The position numbers were made by a program, and so were the translations under genes. Shown in pieces: positions 7,867 to 17,182 of a DNA stretch of 50,676 bases. Every line of letters starts with the position of its first letter. Position 1 is the stretch's first letter. Source of the stretch: Gammaproteobacteria bacterium RIFCSPHIGHO2_12_FULL_41_20 (GTDB lineage Bacteria > Pseudomonadota > Gammaproteobacteria > DSM-16500); the NCBI GenBank assembly GCA_001801575.1, contig MGYC01000006.1:1-50676 (forward strand), read 5' to 3'. A model generated the notes under the pieces. It did not search any database, was not told the origin of the DNA, and worked only from the letters and a program-made list of their open reading frames with translations.

Positions 7867-10800
7867 CATTCCTTATAAAAAATACATCACCACTATCGGT
7901 ATTTTATGTGTATTTTCCATCGGCATTTGGTTTATCGGCCCAACTATCATGCTAGGTGACCTAACTCCTTTACAACAAAAAGAAGAAAGAATTTATGCTA
8001 TTGTTTTATTGTTCCTTATCTGGTTACTAAAAATCATTTTTTTCGAACCGGATTCACTACAACAAGCCACTGATGACCCAGAAACCAATAAAAAAATCAA
8101 ATCACTAGAGGGCCGAATAGAAGGTGCTATACAGTTTCTAAAAAAAACCGTCATTACAAAACAAGGGAAAAATGTTTATTTACATCAACTGCCGTGGTAT
8201 CTACTTATTGGCCCAACTCAATCAGGGAAAACCACTCTATTAGCCAATACTGATATTAATTTCATTTTATCCAAACAACTTAAACCATCCCTGGTACAAT
8301 CACTACCTGCATCAGAACACTGTGACTGGTGGGTAACACGCGATCTCACAATGATTGACATTCCAAGCCAGTATATTCAAGCTGACGCTTTTTTATGGAA
8401 AGTTCTATTAAATCTCATCGCAAAACACCGAAAGCAGCAAGCTATCCAAGGGATTATATTAACTTTACCCTTACCCGAACTCATGGAATCCTATCATCCA
8501 CAAAAAATTATCGACATGAGTCAACATTTATTGCAACGCATTCTGGAAGTACAACAACAATTTAATCTGACTATTCCTCTTTATCTTATCATTACCAAGT
8601 GTGATCGTTTACCTGGTTTTATTGAGTTCTTCAAAGACAGTGGCAGCGATGAATTAGCACAAGCCTGGGGAATTACTTTACCCGCACTAAAAGAACATGA
8701 AAAATTGCTTGATGTTTTTCATAATCGCTTCAATTTATTGATTAGAAGATTAAACAAGCAATTAATTTGGCGCCTACATCAAGAAAGAAATCCTGTAGCA
8801 CGTCCTTATATTAAAGACTTTCCTTTACAAGTAGAACGCTTAAAAGAAATATTACTGCTGCTAATAAAAAACTTCTCTACCCATCTACCCAATCCCTTGA
8901 TTAAAGGGATTTATCTTACTAGCGCTATTCAACCCCTAGGCAAAGAAGAGGACTATCGCACCGCATACCTAATGCCATCTGTAACAGATACTACGTTGCA
9001 AGTTTTTAAGAATCCAGAAACTCTATCTCTTCCTTATTTCATCAAGCAAATAATTTCACAAGGATTGCCACATACAGTCACACATAGAGCACACCTTGCG
9101 CCACGCAAGAAAGTTCAAAAATCTATCTATTTATTATCACTAGGACTCATTGCCACAGCCGCTATTATTTTAGGCAAGGATTTTCGAGAAAATGTGCAAC
9201 GCTCTCATACTATTCGCAATCAACTTGCAGAATACCAAACCCTATTACAAATACCTAATGCTACTGACCGACTATTAAAATCTACGCAAGTAATAGCAGC
9301 ATTACAACAAACTAGCGCAAATCCTCAACCAACCATATTACCACGTTTTTTTTCTTTCTATACGCAAAAACTACTTAAAACTGCACAGCAAGCACATCAA
9401 CAAGCACTGTATAATATTATTTTATCCGGGATAAAAAATTATTTTGAAGCCTATTTACAAACCCAACAAGAAAAAAATCCTGAACAAATTTATGCGATTT
9501 TAAAAGCCTATCTCATGCTAGGCAATCCTCAACATAAACAAGATGAGTTTATCTTGTATACCCTACATGAAACCTTATTTAATACGCTCAATGAAAAAAT
9601 AAAAATATCTCTAACGAATAATATAAAAACCGCCTTAGCGTTAAATGTCACCTTACCACTGAATGACTCGCTCATTGAGCAAACACGAAAAACCTTGAAC
9701 AATCTACCTAGTAACGAATTAAGCTATGTCATACTAAAAAACATTCATGACAATAATTTAACTATCAATATGAATCTGGGTATTAATATTGGCACACCGC
9801 CTGCCTTAATAAGCCAAGCATTAGATAGCACAATTCCGCGCTTATTCACTGCTCGAACATTCTCAACCATACTCTCCCAAGATATTCCATTTGCTGCTCA
9901 AGAAGCATTACGCGGTAATTGGGTATTAGGTGATGAGCTAGCTAGTCATCGCAACCCAGCGCTTGTTACTGAACTAGTAGGCCAATTACAAACCTCTTAC
10001 GTGAGCCACTATGTCGATCTTTGGGAGAGTTTATTGGCAAACATCCACCTCTACAAACCACAAGACATTGTACAAACCGACGCGATGATCGCTAATCTCA
10101 TTAGCAAAAATTCGCCCTTGCTACAATTACTGCAAACCATACAGAAAAACACCCATTTCTCCGCTATTATGCTAGCTAGCCCAAAAATACAAGGTTTGAA
10201 CATGATGATGGTAAATAGTGGGTCTTCTGATGCGGAAGGAAATACACTCTATTCCATTTTTATTGCGTTAAAATCATTACATCAATATCTAAATCCTATC
10301 ATTACCGCACCAGACCAAGGAAAAGCTGCTTTTTCAGCTGTAACGCAACGCATACGCCATACATCATCTGCAGCTGATCCGCTTATCACACTACTTACCC
10401 TTGCGGACACAACACCTGAGCCAGTGAAAAACTGGTTAACTAGCATCGCTGAGAGTGTTCAACATTATCTTTTACAAGAAACTGCACAATACATTAATTT
10501 GCAATGGCAAACGCAAGTAAGCGATATTTACCAAAGTCAAATTGCACATCGCTATCCTTTTATAAAATCCGCTCAGACTGATATTGCATTACCACATTTC
10601 ATTCGTTTTTTTGGTAATCCAGGCATTTTATCGCAATTCTATCAAGGATATTTACAAGACTTTGTGGATAACTCAACCCATCATTGGCAATGGAAAACCA
10701 TAGACAATCAACCGTTACCTTTTTCTAATGAAGCATTACAGCAAATTCAACGCGCTTTCCGTGTACAACGTGCCTTTTTTCAAGATGGAAATAATAAGTT

Positions 10801-11224
10801 GAATGTGCCTTTCATATTGCAACCATTACCTTTAAGTAAAAACATAAAAAGCTTTAATCTCACGATAAATGGTCAATCTATTGCATTTGATAATTCAGCC
10901 ATGCCAATTCCTCGCAAACTAGCGTGGCCAGGAGAAAATCAGAACAACCATGATACGCATTATAGTTGGGTCACCCCTAACCAAAAAACTATTTCTGGTA
11001 ATATTCACGGTGATTGGGGTTGGTTTAAGCTAGTAGATCAATCCATGCAGAGAATCTATGCACGTAAAAAAATATTACTTAATTTTTCCACTCCTGAATA
11101 TCAGGCAAAATATCTACTCTTCACTCAAGGACACGTTAATCCATTTTTACCTTTAAATTTTCAAGATTTTTATTTACCATCAGAATTGATAGAAAAACAG
11201 GAGTTTCCGTTGAATAAAGTATGA
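7859..11224 (+). CDS. icmF: Dot/Icm secretion protein IcmF
   Basis: IcmF is the inner-membrane partner of IcmH and is homologous to type VI TssM. This 1121-residue version is longer than Legionella IcmF (about 973). It has two N-terminal membrane segments (about residues 12-30 and 43-62), a P-loop GPTQSGKT (residues 118-125) with TMIDIPSQY as a candidate Walker B-like strand, a further membrane segment near 425-440 (SIYLLSLGLIATAAIILG), and a long helical periplasmic region ending in the IcmF C-terminal beta domain (WGWFKLVDQSMQRIY). It overlaps icmH by eight bases. The last residues, QEFPLNKV, and the stop lie inside a perfect 179-bp palindrome, so the extreme C-terminus may be encoded by the repeat. 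Confidence 0.93.
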   Translation: MNNIPYKKYITTIGILCVFSIGIWFIGPTIMLGDLTPLQQKEERIYAIVLLFLIWLLKIIFFEPDSLQQATDDPETNKKIKSLEGRIEGAIQFLKKTVITKQGKNVYLHQLPWYLLIGPTQSGKTTLLANTDINFILSKQLKPSLVQSLPASEHCDWWVTRDLTMIDIPSQYIQADAFLWKVLLNLIAKHRKQQAIQGIILTLPLPELMESYHPQKIIDMSQHLLQRILEVQQQFNLTIPLYLIITKCDRLPGFIEFFKDSGSDELAQAWGITLPALKEHEKLLDVFHNRFNLLIRRLNKQLIWRLHQERNPVARPYIKDFPLQVERLKEILLLLIKNFSTHLPNPLIKGIYLTSAIQPLGKEEDYRTAYLMPSVTDTTLQVFKNPETLSLPYFIKQIISQGLPHTVTHRAHLAPRKKVQKSIYLLSLGLIATAAIILGKDFRENVQRSHTIRNQLAEYQTLLQIPNATDRLLKSTQVIAALQQTSANPQPTILPRFFSFYTQKLLKTAQQAHQQALYNIILSGIKNYFEAYLQTQQEKNPEQIYAILKAYLMLGNPQHKQDEFILYTLHETLFNTLNEKIKISLTNNIKTALALNVTLPLNDSLIEQTRKTLNNLPSNELSYVILKNIHDNNLTINMNLGINIGTPPALISQALDSTIPRLFTARTFSTILSQDIPFAAQEALRGNWVLGDELASHRNPALVTELVGQLQTSYVSHYVDLWESLLANIHLYKPQDIVQTDAMIANLISKNSPLLQLLQTIQKNTHFSAIMLASPKIQGLNMMMVNSGSSDAEGNTLYSIFIALKSLHQYLNPIITAPDQGKAAFSAVTQRIRHTSSAADPLITLLTLADTTPEPVKNWLTSIAESVQHYLLQETAQYINLQWQTQVSDIYQSQIAHRYPFIKSAQTDIALPHFIRFFGNPGILSQFYQGYLQDFVDNSTHHWQWKTIDNQPLPFSNEALQQIQRAFRVQRAFFQDGNNKLNVPFILQPLPLSKNIKSFNLTINGQSIAFDNSAMPIPRKLAWPGENQNNHDTHYSWVTPNQKTISGNIHGDWGWFKLVDQSMQRIYARKKILLNFSTPEYQAKYLLFTQGHVNPFLPLNFQDFYLPSELIEKQEFPLNKV

Positions 11225-11376
11225 CCAGCAGTTCCCGTTAGTACTGTCATCCTGAGCGTTAGCGAAGGATCTTCTTAATAAACACCGGGTGTTTATTAAG
11301 AAGATCCTTCGCTAACGCTCAGGATGACAGTACTAACGGGAACTGCTGGTCATACTTTATTCAACGGAAACTCCTG
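11198..11376. repeat. Perfect 179-bp palindrome (family A) overlapping the icmF 3' end
   Basis: Two 89-base arms are exactly complementary around a single central G at 11287. From outside inward they carry CAGGAGTTTCCG, TTGAATAAAGTATGAC, CAGCAGTTCCCGTTAG, the family core CATCCTGAGCGTTAGCGAAG, and TTAATAAACACC. The left arm includes the last eight icmF codons and the stop. As RNA in either direction it would form a very long uninterrupted hairpin, and it may limit transcription from icmF into the next gene. Confidence 0.95.
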
Positions 11377-11408
11377 ATAGAAACTAGGATCCACAAAAAG
11401 GAATCTCT

Positions 11409-12125
11409 ATGCTAAAAACACAAGAACTCTCTTACCAAGATGGTGATATCACCTTAAAGGGATATTATGCCGTCAAGAGTGATGCCCAGGGGAAAAAGCC
11501 TGTTGTCCTTGTTGTACATGATTGGACTGGGCGCAATACTTTTGCTATGAAAAAAGCCGAAAAGTTAGCTGAATTAGGCTATATCGGCTTTGCCATTGAT
11601 ATGTACGGCAATGCTATATGCGGAAAAACAAAAGAAGAAAAAATGGCGCTCATACAGCCCTTCATGCAAAAACGCTCCCTGCTTCTGCAGCGCATGCTTG
11701 CCGCATTAAACGCAGCAAAAAACATAGAATCTGCCGATACCCAACGCATTGCCGCCATTGGTTTTTGTTTTGGTGGCTTGTGTGCACTGGATTTGGCACG
11801 TAGTGGCGCTGATATTAAAGGATCCGTCAGTTTTCATGGATTACTGAATCCACCTACTGATCTCACTCCACAAAAAATCAAAGCTCAGATATTAGTGCTA
11901 CACGGCGCAGCCGACCCTATGGCTCCTATTGACCAAGTCGCCGCATTTATACGTGAAATGAATGAAGCACAGGCCAAATGGCAAATGGATTTATATGGTA
12001 ATGTCCGGCATGCCTTTACCAATCCAGAGGCCAATGACCGTGATTTTGGCACAGTTTACGATGCTACGGCAGACAACCGCTCCTGGATAGCTATGCAAAA
12101 CTTTTTTGCTGAGATATTAGGGTAA
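11409..12125 (+). CDS. Dienelactone hydrolase family protein
   Basis: This 238-residue alpha/beta hydrolase has the family's cysteine nucleophile in GFCFGG (Cys120), followed by Asp169 (HGAADPMAP) and His201 (NVRHAFTNP), a complete Cys-Asp-His triad. The oxyanion region VVHDWTGRN is near residue 36. Proteins like this are annotated as carboxymethylenebutenolidase, but bacterial paralogues outside aromatic degradation pathways usually have unknown substrates, and no such pathway is visible here. AAGGA lies seven bases before the ATG. It occupies the gap between icmF and dotO, where Legionella has the transporter gene tphA. It points toward dotO and is isolated upstream by the palindrome, so it is probably not part of the secretion machine. 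Confidence 0.88.
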   Translation: MLKTQELSYQDGDITLKGYYAVKSDAQGKKPVVLVVHDWTGRNTFAMKKAEKLAELGYIGFAIDMYGNAICGKTKEEKMALIQPFMQKRSLLLQRMLAALNAAKNIESADTQRIAAIGFCFGGLCALDLARSGADIKGSVSFHGLLNPPTDLTPQKIKAQILVLHGAADPMAPIDQVAAFIREMNEAQAKWQMDLYGNVRHAFTNPEANDRDFGTVYDATADNRSWIAMQNFFAEILG

Positions 12126-12155
12126 CTCATCATCCTGGACTTGCGAAGGATAACT
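12126..12155. repeat. Decayed fragment of family A repeat
   Basis: CATCATCCTGGACTTGCGAAG aligns loosely with CATCCTGAGCGTTAGCGAAG. Only one half is recognisable. It lies in the 34-base gap between the convergent hydrolase and dotO genes. Confidence 0.4.
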
Positions 12156-12159
12156 CAGT

Positions 12160-15100
12160 CTACACCACCAAGCTCTTCACATCTGAATTTTTCATATAAG
12201 CAGCTAAAATCTCATCCACTAATTGATCCACCATGCCTTGCTTGGCATCCTCCTCAATTACCCCTTGCTGTTCTTTGAAAGTTGCTAAGCGCGTTTCAAG
12301 CAAGGCTTTTAATGAGCCGGAGGGAAATAGGTTCGCTAATACACGTCGCGCTTCTTTTGGGCCTAACTTAATATAAAGTTTATTACGCACACGCGCATCT
12401 TCTGCTGTCGTACTAAATGACCATAACTCAATCGGCCCTAATGTATTCGTAAGAAGTTGTGTATTCATCCCCTGTTTAGTAGCAAATTGCGCTAAAAACG
12501 TGGCTCCTCCTTCCCGAGGGCCATGCACACGTGTACGTAATGCCGTCTTAGCTGTTTCTGATAAACCAAAAATCTCTGCGGAACGTTTTATCGCTTGCTC
12601 CGGTCCCGCATCCATAATAAAAATAGATGTAGCAAATTCCACCATCACCGAGTCAAAGTCTTCTAATGACTGAGAAATCAAAGCTATTTGCACATTCCAT
12701 TTACGGCCTTCGCGCATATCTAAAATTACTTGTTCACGTACTGCACGCGCCTTGGAGGTACGATGAAATTCGTCATATACAATACGTTTTGCGTCTTCAC
12801 GAATTTCTCCAATACGCGTACGATGATACTCTCGATACGCATCATTAATATCGTTCAACACATCTTCGGTAAGATAATAGTGTCTAGCTAAAGAATAACG
12901 CGACAACATATACATAACAGCCGTTTGCCGCTCGGCAGCATCGCCACCACTTTTTGCAACCTCATCTAAGTCAAAAGAAACAATTCGCGCATCGCCAATA
13001 TCAAACTTCGTAATATTCGATAAAATAGGATACTCACGTACCGCACTTGATAACATACGACTAAAAGCTTGAATTAATGGTTCTCCAGTCGGTGCACGTA
13101 CTTGACCATACAAATCTTCTATAGTTTGAGTACGACAAATTGCAGCCGCATCTGCCATTAGTGGCATCGCATAGCGCTGCGCTAACATGGCTTCATGTTG
13201 AAATCCAGCTAAAAACAAAGCATCTGTGACTTCCCACCATGAGGTATGCTCGTCAATGACAAAGCCTATTTCAGTTAAAATATCATCGACAAGTAACTCC
13301 AATCCTTTCGTATAAGGGTGTGGCTTAGCATCATCAGCCATATACTTATACATCTCATCAATCACTAATCCCGCCATATCCGATATGCCATCATAAGGCC
13401 GCTCAGCACCTAATGGCGTAGCCAATAAGGTAATAAAATTCACTAAGAAACTTCGTTCTTGAGCAGTAGGATAACGACAGCCCAACTGCGTATCAAATGG
13501 GTTAATAGCATAATCAGGTGTCATGCGTAAGCGATAATAAGCTACCAAGTACCGTTGATTAGCTGGTAAGGCTTCTTTTAATAATGAAATTAGCCCGCTA
13601 CTTGAGGGACCAATATCAATAATGGCAATCCGCGGCAGCCGTTGCAATCCACCAGATAAACACAAAGCCAAGTTGATTGAGTTCGACAATACCGACTTAC
13701 CTGATCCGGGACGTGCATACATCAAATCAATCCACGTAGTTTGTTGCGCTGAACCTGGCTGGTAAGGCCATGGCTTACCATCTGGAGAGCGCAATAATAC
13801 CGCCCCAAATTCCCATGCAGATGCCGGCCTTGAAAACGGCAACATGTACACCACATCCGACAGGGGCGCAACAGAAGGTGTCGCCACACTATTTGCGCTA
13901 AAAGCGGGTAAACTCGACACAACTCCAGCAAAAGCATCCCCTGCTACCTCAGAAACTTGACAAGTACCCCAGCCTTCTACTGCTTTAGATAGTTCTGCAG
14001 CACGACTACGTAATAAACGAATATTACCTTGGGGAGCCCAAGTTGCTAAACAAACCTGTAAACGCACCACAGCATCATCCGTATTGACATCAATTTCGCT
14101 AAGCTGTTTAGCTGCATCATTCACTAGGCCATTATAGGATGATGTCCAACTCAAGATGGCGGCCATCATAGATTTAAATCGTAGCGTTGCCATACCGCCG
14201 CTTTCTATCAAAAACGACGCTCGCCAAGGGATATGTGTAGGTAAAGTACGGGCTAATAAAGCATAAAATGGTTTCAAATCTTGGGGAAATAAATCAATGA
14301 AAATAGGCGTATACAAACGATCTCCAACACGTGCCGTGCGCAAATCGATGGTTTCTGCATCGCGCGCAATTAGTTGACGTGCTAAAGGTGGCCACATCAG
14401 ACTAGATAACTCCCCTGCCACTGGTCGCGCATCATGAAAAGGGATTTTATCGCCTGGCAATACCGCGCGCCAATCTTTAGCCGTAAACTCAGGATCAGCC
14501 GCCATCCGAATTGCATATACTGCATCATGCACTTCTAATAACTTAGCGTAAATATTCAATGCATTTAAGTCTGTTACTACCGATCGCACAAAAGAGGCAT
14601 GTGCTTCACGTAAATCAGGAATGGCTGCAATAAGGTTTTGGCCATTTTTAAACGGAGGAATTTTATGCTCACGGATAGCATTTAACTTATCCTTGCCTGC
14701 ACGCTTTAGTTGTTCTGCGGATAAGGAATAGGGGCGTGTCCAAATAACAAAATACACTTCTTCATGAGCACAATAACGAGATATATAATTAATACGTTCA
14801 TTAAATAAATCATCTAATTCTAACTTAAGCCGCTTGGCAGTGCCTTTTGCTGGCGCAAGAATTTCGCTCAGTTCTGTTTTTACCGCCTCTTTGTCATAAC
14901 TAAAATAAACTTGTAAAATATGCCCTGGTCTTTTCAGCGTTGCTTGTAAACTCTGCGTTATTCCTTCATGAATTTGGTCAAATTCTTCCTGCCCAATTAA
15001 CTTAGTTACACCATAAACACGAATAATAGAAATTAACGAACCATCGCGCGCGACTAAAGTCTGAGGATCATCGGCAGTTTCTAAATCACAATAAGACTCT

Positions 15101-15186
15101 ATCGTTTGCCCGACTTCGGTACTAAACCAGGCAAGAATAGCATCGATACTTTCAAGAAATGGATCGACTACACTACGCACGCGCAT
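12160..15186 (-). CDS. dotO: Dot/Icm ATPase DotO (IcmB), VirB4-like
   Basis: DotO is the large cytoplasmic VirB4-type ATPase at the base of the Dot/Icm channel and works with DotB to energise secretion. The product has 1008 residues, the same as expected for Legionella IcmB (about 1009). The Walker A motif is ARPGSGKS (residues 491-498), and a Walker B candidate is RIVYDEFHRT in the C-terminal half, followed by the arginine-containing ALISQSLEDFD segment. The N-terminal half is the VirB4-like region that contacts the inner membrane complex. AAGGA lies nine bases ahead of the ATG. It is the last gene of the dotM-dotO run, separated from dotN by a 127-bp palindrome that could lower read-through. 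Confidence 0.97.
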   Translation of the reverse strand: MRVRSVVDPFLESIDAILAWFSTEVGQTIESYCDLETADDPQTLVARDGSLISIIRVYGVTKLIGQEEFDQIHEGITQSLQATLKRPGHILQVYFSYDKEAVKTELSEILAPAKGTAKRLKLELDDLFNERINYISRYCAHEEVYFVIWTRPYSLSAEQLKRAGKDKLNAIREHKIPPFKNGQNLIAAIPDLREAHASFVRSVVTDLNALNIYAKLLEVHDAVYAIRMAADPEFTAKDWRAVLPGDKIPFHDARPVAGELSSLMWPPLARQLIARDAETIDLRTARVGDRLYTPIFIDLFPQDLKPFYALLARTLPTHIPWRASFLIESGGMATLRFKSMMAAILSWTSSYNGLVNDAAKQLSEIDVNTDDAVVRLQVCLATWAPQGNIRLLRSRAAELSKAVEGWGTCQVSEVAGDAFAGVVSSLPAFSANSVATPSVAPLSDVVYMLPFSRPASAWEFGAVLLRSPDGKPWPYQPGSAQQTTWIDLMYARPGSGKSVLSNSINLALCLSGGLQRLPRIAIIDIGPSSSGLISLLKEALPANQRYLVAYYRLRMTPDYAINPFDTQLGCRYPTAQERSFLVNFITLLATPLGAERPYDGISDMAGLVIDEMYKYMADDAKPHPYTKGLELLVDDILTEIGFVIDEHTSWWEVTDALFLAGFQHEAMLAQRYAMPLMADAAAICRTQTIEDLYGQVRAPTGEPLIQAFSRMLSSAVREYPILSNITKFDIGDARIVSFDLDEVAKSGGDAAERQTAVMYMLSRYSLARHYYLTEDVLNDINDAYREYHRTRIGEIREDAKRIVYDEFHRTSKARAVREQVILDMREGRKWNVQIALISQSLEDFDSVMVEFATSIFIMDAGPEQAIKRSAEIFGLSETAKTALRTRVHGPREGGATFLAQFATKQGMNTQLLTNTLGPIELWSFSTTAEDARVRNKLYIKLGPKEARRVLANLFPSGSLKALLETRLATFKEQQGVIEEDAKQGMVDQLVDEILAAYMKNSDVKSLVV

Positions 15187-15230
15187 GCTTTGTATTCCTT
15201 ACATGGCAATTCACCGCGATCGAGAGTCAG

Positions 15231-15357
15231 GCGTTCCAGCTGAAGACGGTGAGCTGATCCTTCGCTAACGCTCAGGATGACAATTTGGCAATTAAACTAT
15301 CAAATTGTCATCCTGAGCGTTAGCGAAGGATCAGCTCACCGTCTTCAGCTGGAACGC
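15231..15357. repeat. Family A palindrome between dotN and dotO
   Basis: The arms GCGTTCCAGCTGAAGACGG... and ...CCGTCTTCAGCTGGAACGC are complementary over the whole 127 bp apart from the centre (AATTTGGCAATTAAACTATC). The core CATCCTGAGCGTTAGCGAAG is present on both arms. Its right-hand 85 bases repeat the first 77 bases of the window almost exactly. In the operon transcript it would be a strong hairpin between dotN and dotO. Confidence 0.92.
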
Positions 15358-15368
15358 TTCTTCGGCTG

Positions 15369-15992
15369 TCATGCTTCCTTCGATGTGGGTGATTCTGCCT
15401 CCAATTCTTTTAATGCCGCAGCAGCCCATGCCTCTAATTGTATCTTAAACTTAGTATAAGAGGGTAATAATCTTACATCTTTTAACAAGTTTGCTTGCAT
15501 ATCAGGATGAGGATTCTCGATAAGTAATTGCCCGAATACCGCTGGGTTACTGGTACCACTACCAAACTTAGTTTCTATTGGCTGACTACGAAACTTTAAA
15601 CTACGGTAAATGGCCTGGGCACTATCTTGGTAACCCGTACCATTACCCATTGCACAAAAAAGCACATGACAAAAACTATTAAGATTCGCTTGACTGACTT
15701 CTGGTAAAAAAATTAATTGGCCGCCACTCATATCATCATACCCTACTGCCTGCAAAAATAAGCATTGAGAACAAAAGCAGCACGTGGTAATCATGTTACT
15801 TAATTTGTTATTTGTATAATTGCCATCAACATTTGCAATTTCTTGATACTCTTGCGCAAGAAAACCACAATATTGGCAAGTGTACTGATCCCGCTCAAAA
15901 ACACGCTTCGCAACTGGCAGAAAAGCCTTATCTTCTTTTCGTCTAACAAAAAGACGCCACCCGCTGAGGTTAGCTGCCAGTTGTAATTCCAT
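15369..15992 (-). CDS. dotN: Dot/Icm coupling-complex protein DotN (IcmJ)
   Basis: DotN binds the DotL C-terminal region in the type IV coupling complex and carries a structural zinc site resembling an HNH fold. This 207-residue protein (Legionella IcmJ is about 208) starts MELQLAANLSGWRLFVRRK and has the paired cysteines CQYCG near residue 39 and CCFCSQC near 71, consistent with the zinc site. The C-terminus (AALKELEAESPTSKEA) lies just outside the neighbouring palindrome. The gene starts 21 bases after dotP, with only a weak GGTG upstream of the ATG. Confidence 0.95.
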   Translation of the reverse strand: MELQLAANLSGWRLFVRRKEDKAFLPVAKRVFERDQYTCQYCGFLAQEYQEIANVDGNYTNNKLSNMITTCCFCSQCLFLQAVGYDDMSGGQLIFLPEVSQANLNSFCHVLFCAMGNGTGYQDSAQAIYRSLKFRSQPIETKFGSGTSNPAVFGQLLIENPHPDMQANLLKDVRLLPSYTKFKIQLEAWAAAALKELEAESPTSKEA

Positions 15993-16013
15993 CTATAGTA
16001 ACACCAATTATGA

Positions 16014-16394
16014 TTATGATGCCTTAGATGCACCAAAGGAGGTAATACCTGATACTCCAGCAACATTACCACTACCACCAAACATGGTGCCACCTGCTGT
16101 TTTAAATACCGAAGGTACAAAAATTAATGCTGCGCCAATAAATAGTAACGCTATTGGCATACCAATCGGCACTTGCGTAGGATTATCTTTATGCGCTTTA
16201 AACTTCACAATCGCACCCACGGCAAATGCCATACCTGCTACATATGAGCCCGCAGTAATAAGCTTTGCAATATTAGCTAAATTAGTTGTTACTTGTCCTG
16301 CTACCCCACCAATACCTGAGGTAGTTGCAGCTAATGCTACCGTTCCTGCTGCAAAACAACTCAAGGCTAACAAACAACGCAACATTCTCTTCAT
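16014..16394 (-). CDS. dotP: Dot/Icm inner-membrane protein DotP (IcmD)
   Basis: DotP/IcmD is a small inner-membrane protein related to DotE and DotV, required for assembly. The 126-residue product has a signal-like N-terminus (MKRMLRCLLALSCFAAGTVALA) and two hydrophobic segments, ITAGSYVAGMAFAVGAIVKF and MPIALLFIGAALIFVPSVF, separated by the polar KAHKDNPTQVPIG loop typical of the family. AAGGAG lies eight bases upstream of the ATG. The matching layout of dotE just upstream supports an ancient duplication. Confidence 0.92.
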   Translation of the reverse strand: MKRMLRCLLALSCFAAGTVALAATTSGIGGVAGQVTTNLANIAKLITAGSYVAGMAFAVGAIVKFKAHKDNPTQVPIGMPIALLFIGAALIFVPSVFKTAGGTMFGGSGNVAGVSGITSFGASKAS

Positions 16395-16455
16395 TACAGT
16401 TTCTCCTTAAATGTTAAAAATCCTTACACCAACTTATCCTATCCCCTTCTTTTGA

Positions 16456-16490
16456 TCATTGCACGCCTAGCGTTTTGCGCTAAGCAATGA
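16456..16490. repeat. Short decayed palindrome between dotE and dotP
   Basis: TCATTGC/GCAATGA and TAGCG/CGCTA pair around TTTTG with a bulge. The form recalls the GTCATTGCGAGC class of dispersed repeats. In the operon transcript it gives an interrupted hairpin between dotE and dotP. Confidence 0.45.
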
Positions 16491-16503
16491 CAATAACCAG
16501 ATA

Positions 16504-17166
16504 CTAACTCCAGCTCCATTGTATACCAAATGTCGCTGCAATCACTTGTACAAACTGATATATATTAATACATAAAATACCACCAATCACGTGGGTCATG
16601 CCCTTGCTAAAAGTTTCTGGCTGACCACCATGCCCACCTAAGCGGCTTAAAATGACTAATCCACGGATAAAAGAAATAGTACCAATCAATTGCACAATCA
16701 AAAAACATGCGCTCACAAATGAATTCCACTGCCCCGTAGATGAAGTTTGGTAAGCATAGGGAGTCGGAGAAGACCAAAAAGTGGTTAAACCAACAGAAAC
16801 AGCCGAAGGTAAGTACATTAATGCCGTGCCGATAGCAAAGAAAATTAAGGGTCCTTTTAGTGAATGCTCTTGCGACATCATCGACCGAGACTCTCCAAAA
16901 TGCTTTAATCCAATAACAGCAATAATAATAAAATACATCCCCATCACGTAGGCTACCGCTGTCACTAACTTCATTAAGGCCGGAACCTGAGTTTGGAAAG
17001 CGGTGAGCATGGTTTGTAAATTAAACTGACCTAGATTAGTAGGGCCGACAGCATAGGCTGTCTTAGAAAAGACAAACATCAACAAATAAAAAACATAAAC
17101 CGTACTTAGCATCCTTAGGGTCTGTTGACAATTTAAATTTCGTAGGTTGTCATTTTGTCTTTTCAT
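16504..17166 (-). CDS. dotE: Dot/Icm inner-membrane protein DotE (IcmC)
   Basis: DotE/IcmC is an inner-membrane component related to DotP. The conserved part runs from GPTNLGQFNLQTMLTAFQ through three hydrophobic segments (LVTAVAYVMGMYFIIIAVIGL, GPLIFFAIGTALMYLPSAV, FVSACFLIVQLIGTISF) to a C-terminal one. The start is uncertain. ATGs at 17202, 17166 and 17112 are all in frame and none has a good Shine-Dalgarno sequence. The 17112 start gives about 202 residues, nearest to Legionella IcmC (about 194), with a clean signal peptide MLSTVYVFYLLMFVFSKTAYA. The 17166 start adds a segment (LRNLNCQQTLR) read from a dispersed repeat fragment. dotF ends 16 bases before 17166. Confidence 0.88.
   Translation of the reverse strand: MKRQNDNLRNLNCQQTLRMLSTVYVFYLLMFVFSKTAYAVGPTNLGQFNLQTMLTAFQTQVPALMKLVTAVAYVMGMYFIIIAVIGLKHFGESRSMMSQEHSLKGPLIFFAIGTALMYLPSAVSVGLTTFWSSPTPYAYQTSSTGQWNSFVSACFLIVQLIGTISFIRGLVILSRLGGHGGQPETFSKGMTHVIGGILCINIYQFVQVIAATFGIQWSWS
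17113..17142. repeat. AGGGTCTGTTGACAATTTAAA repeat fragment in dotE 5' region
   Basis: AGGGTCTGTTGACAATTTAA recurs in altered form at 25067-25092 (AGGGTCTGCTTACAATTCAA) and, on the other strand, at 37297-37312 (TGTCAACAGAGACCCT). Here it is read through in frame near the dotE N-terminus. Confidence 0.5.
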
Positions 17167-17182
17167 AGTTAACAATAATACC

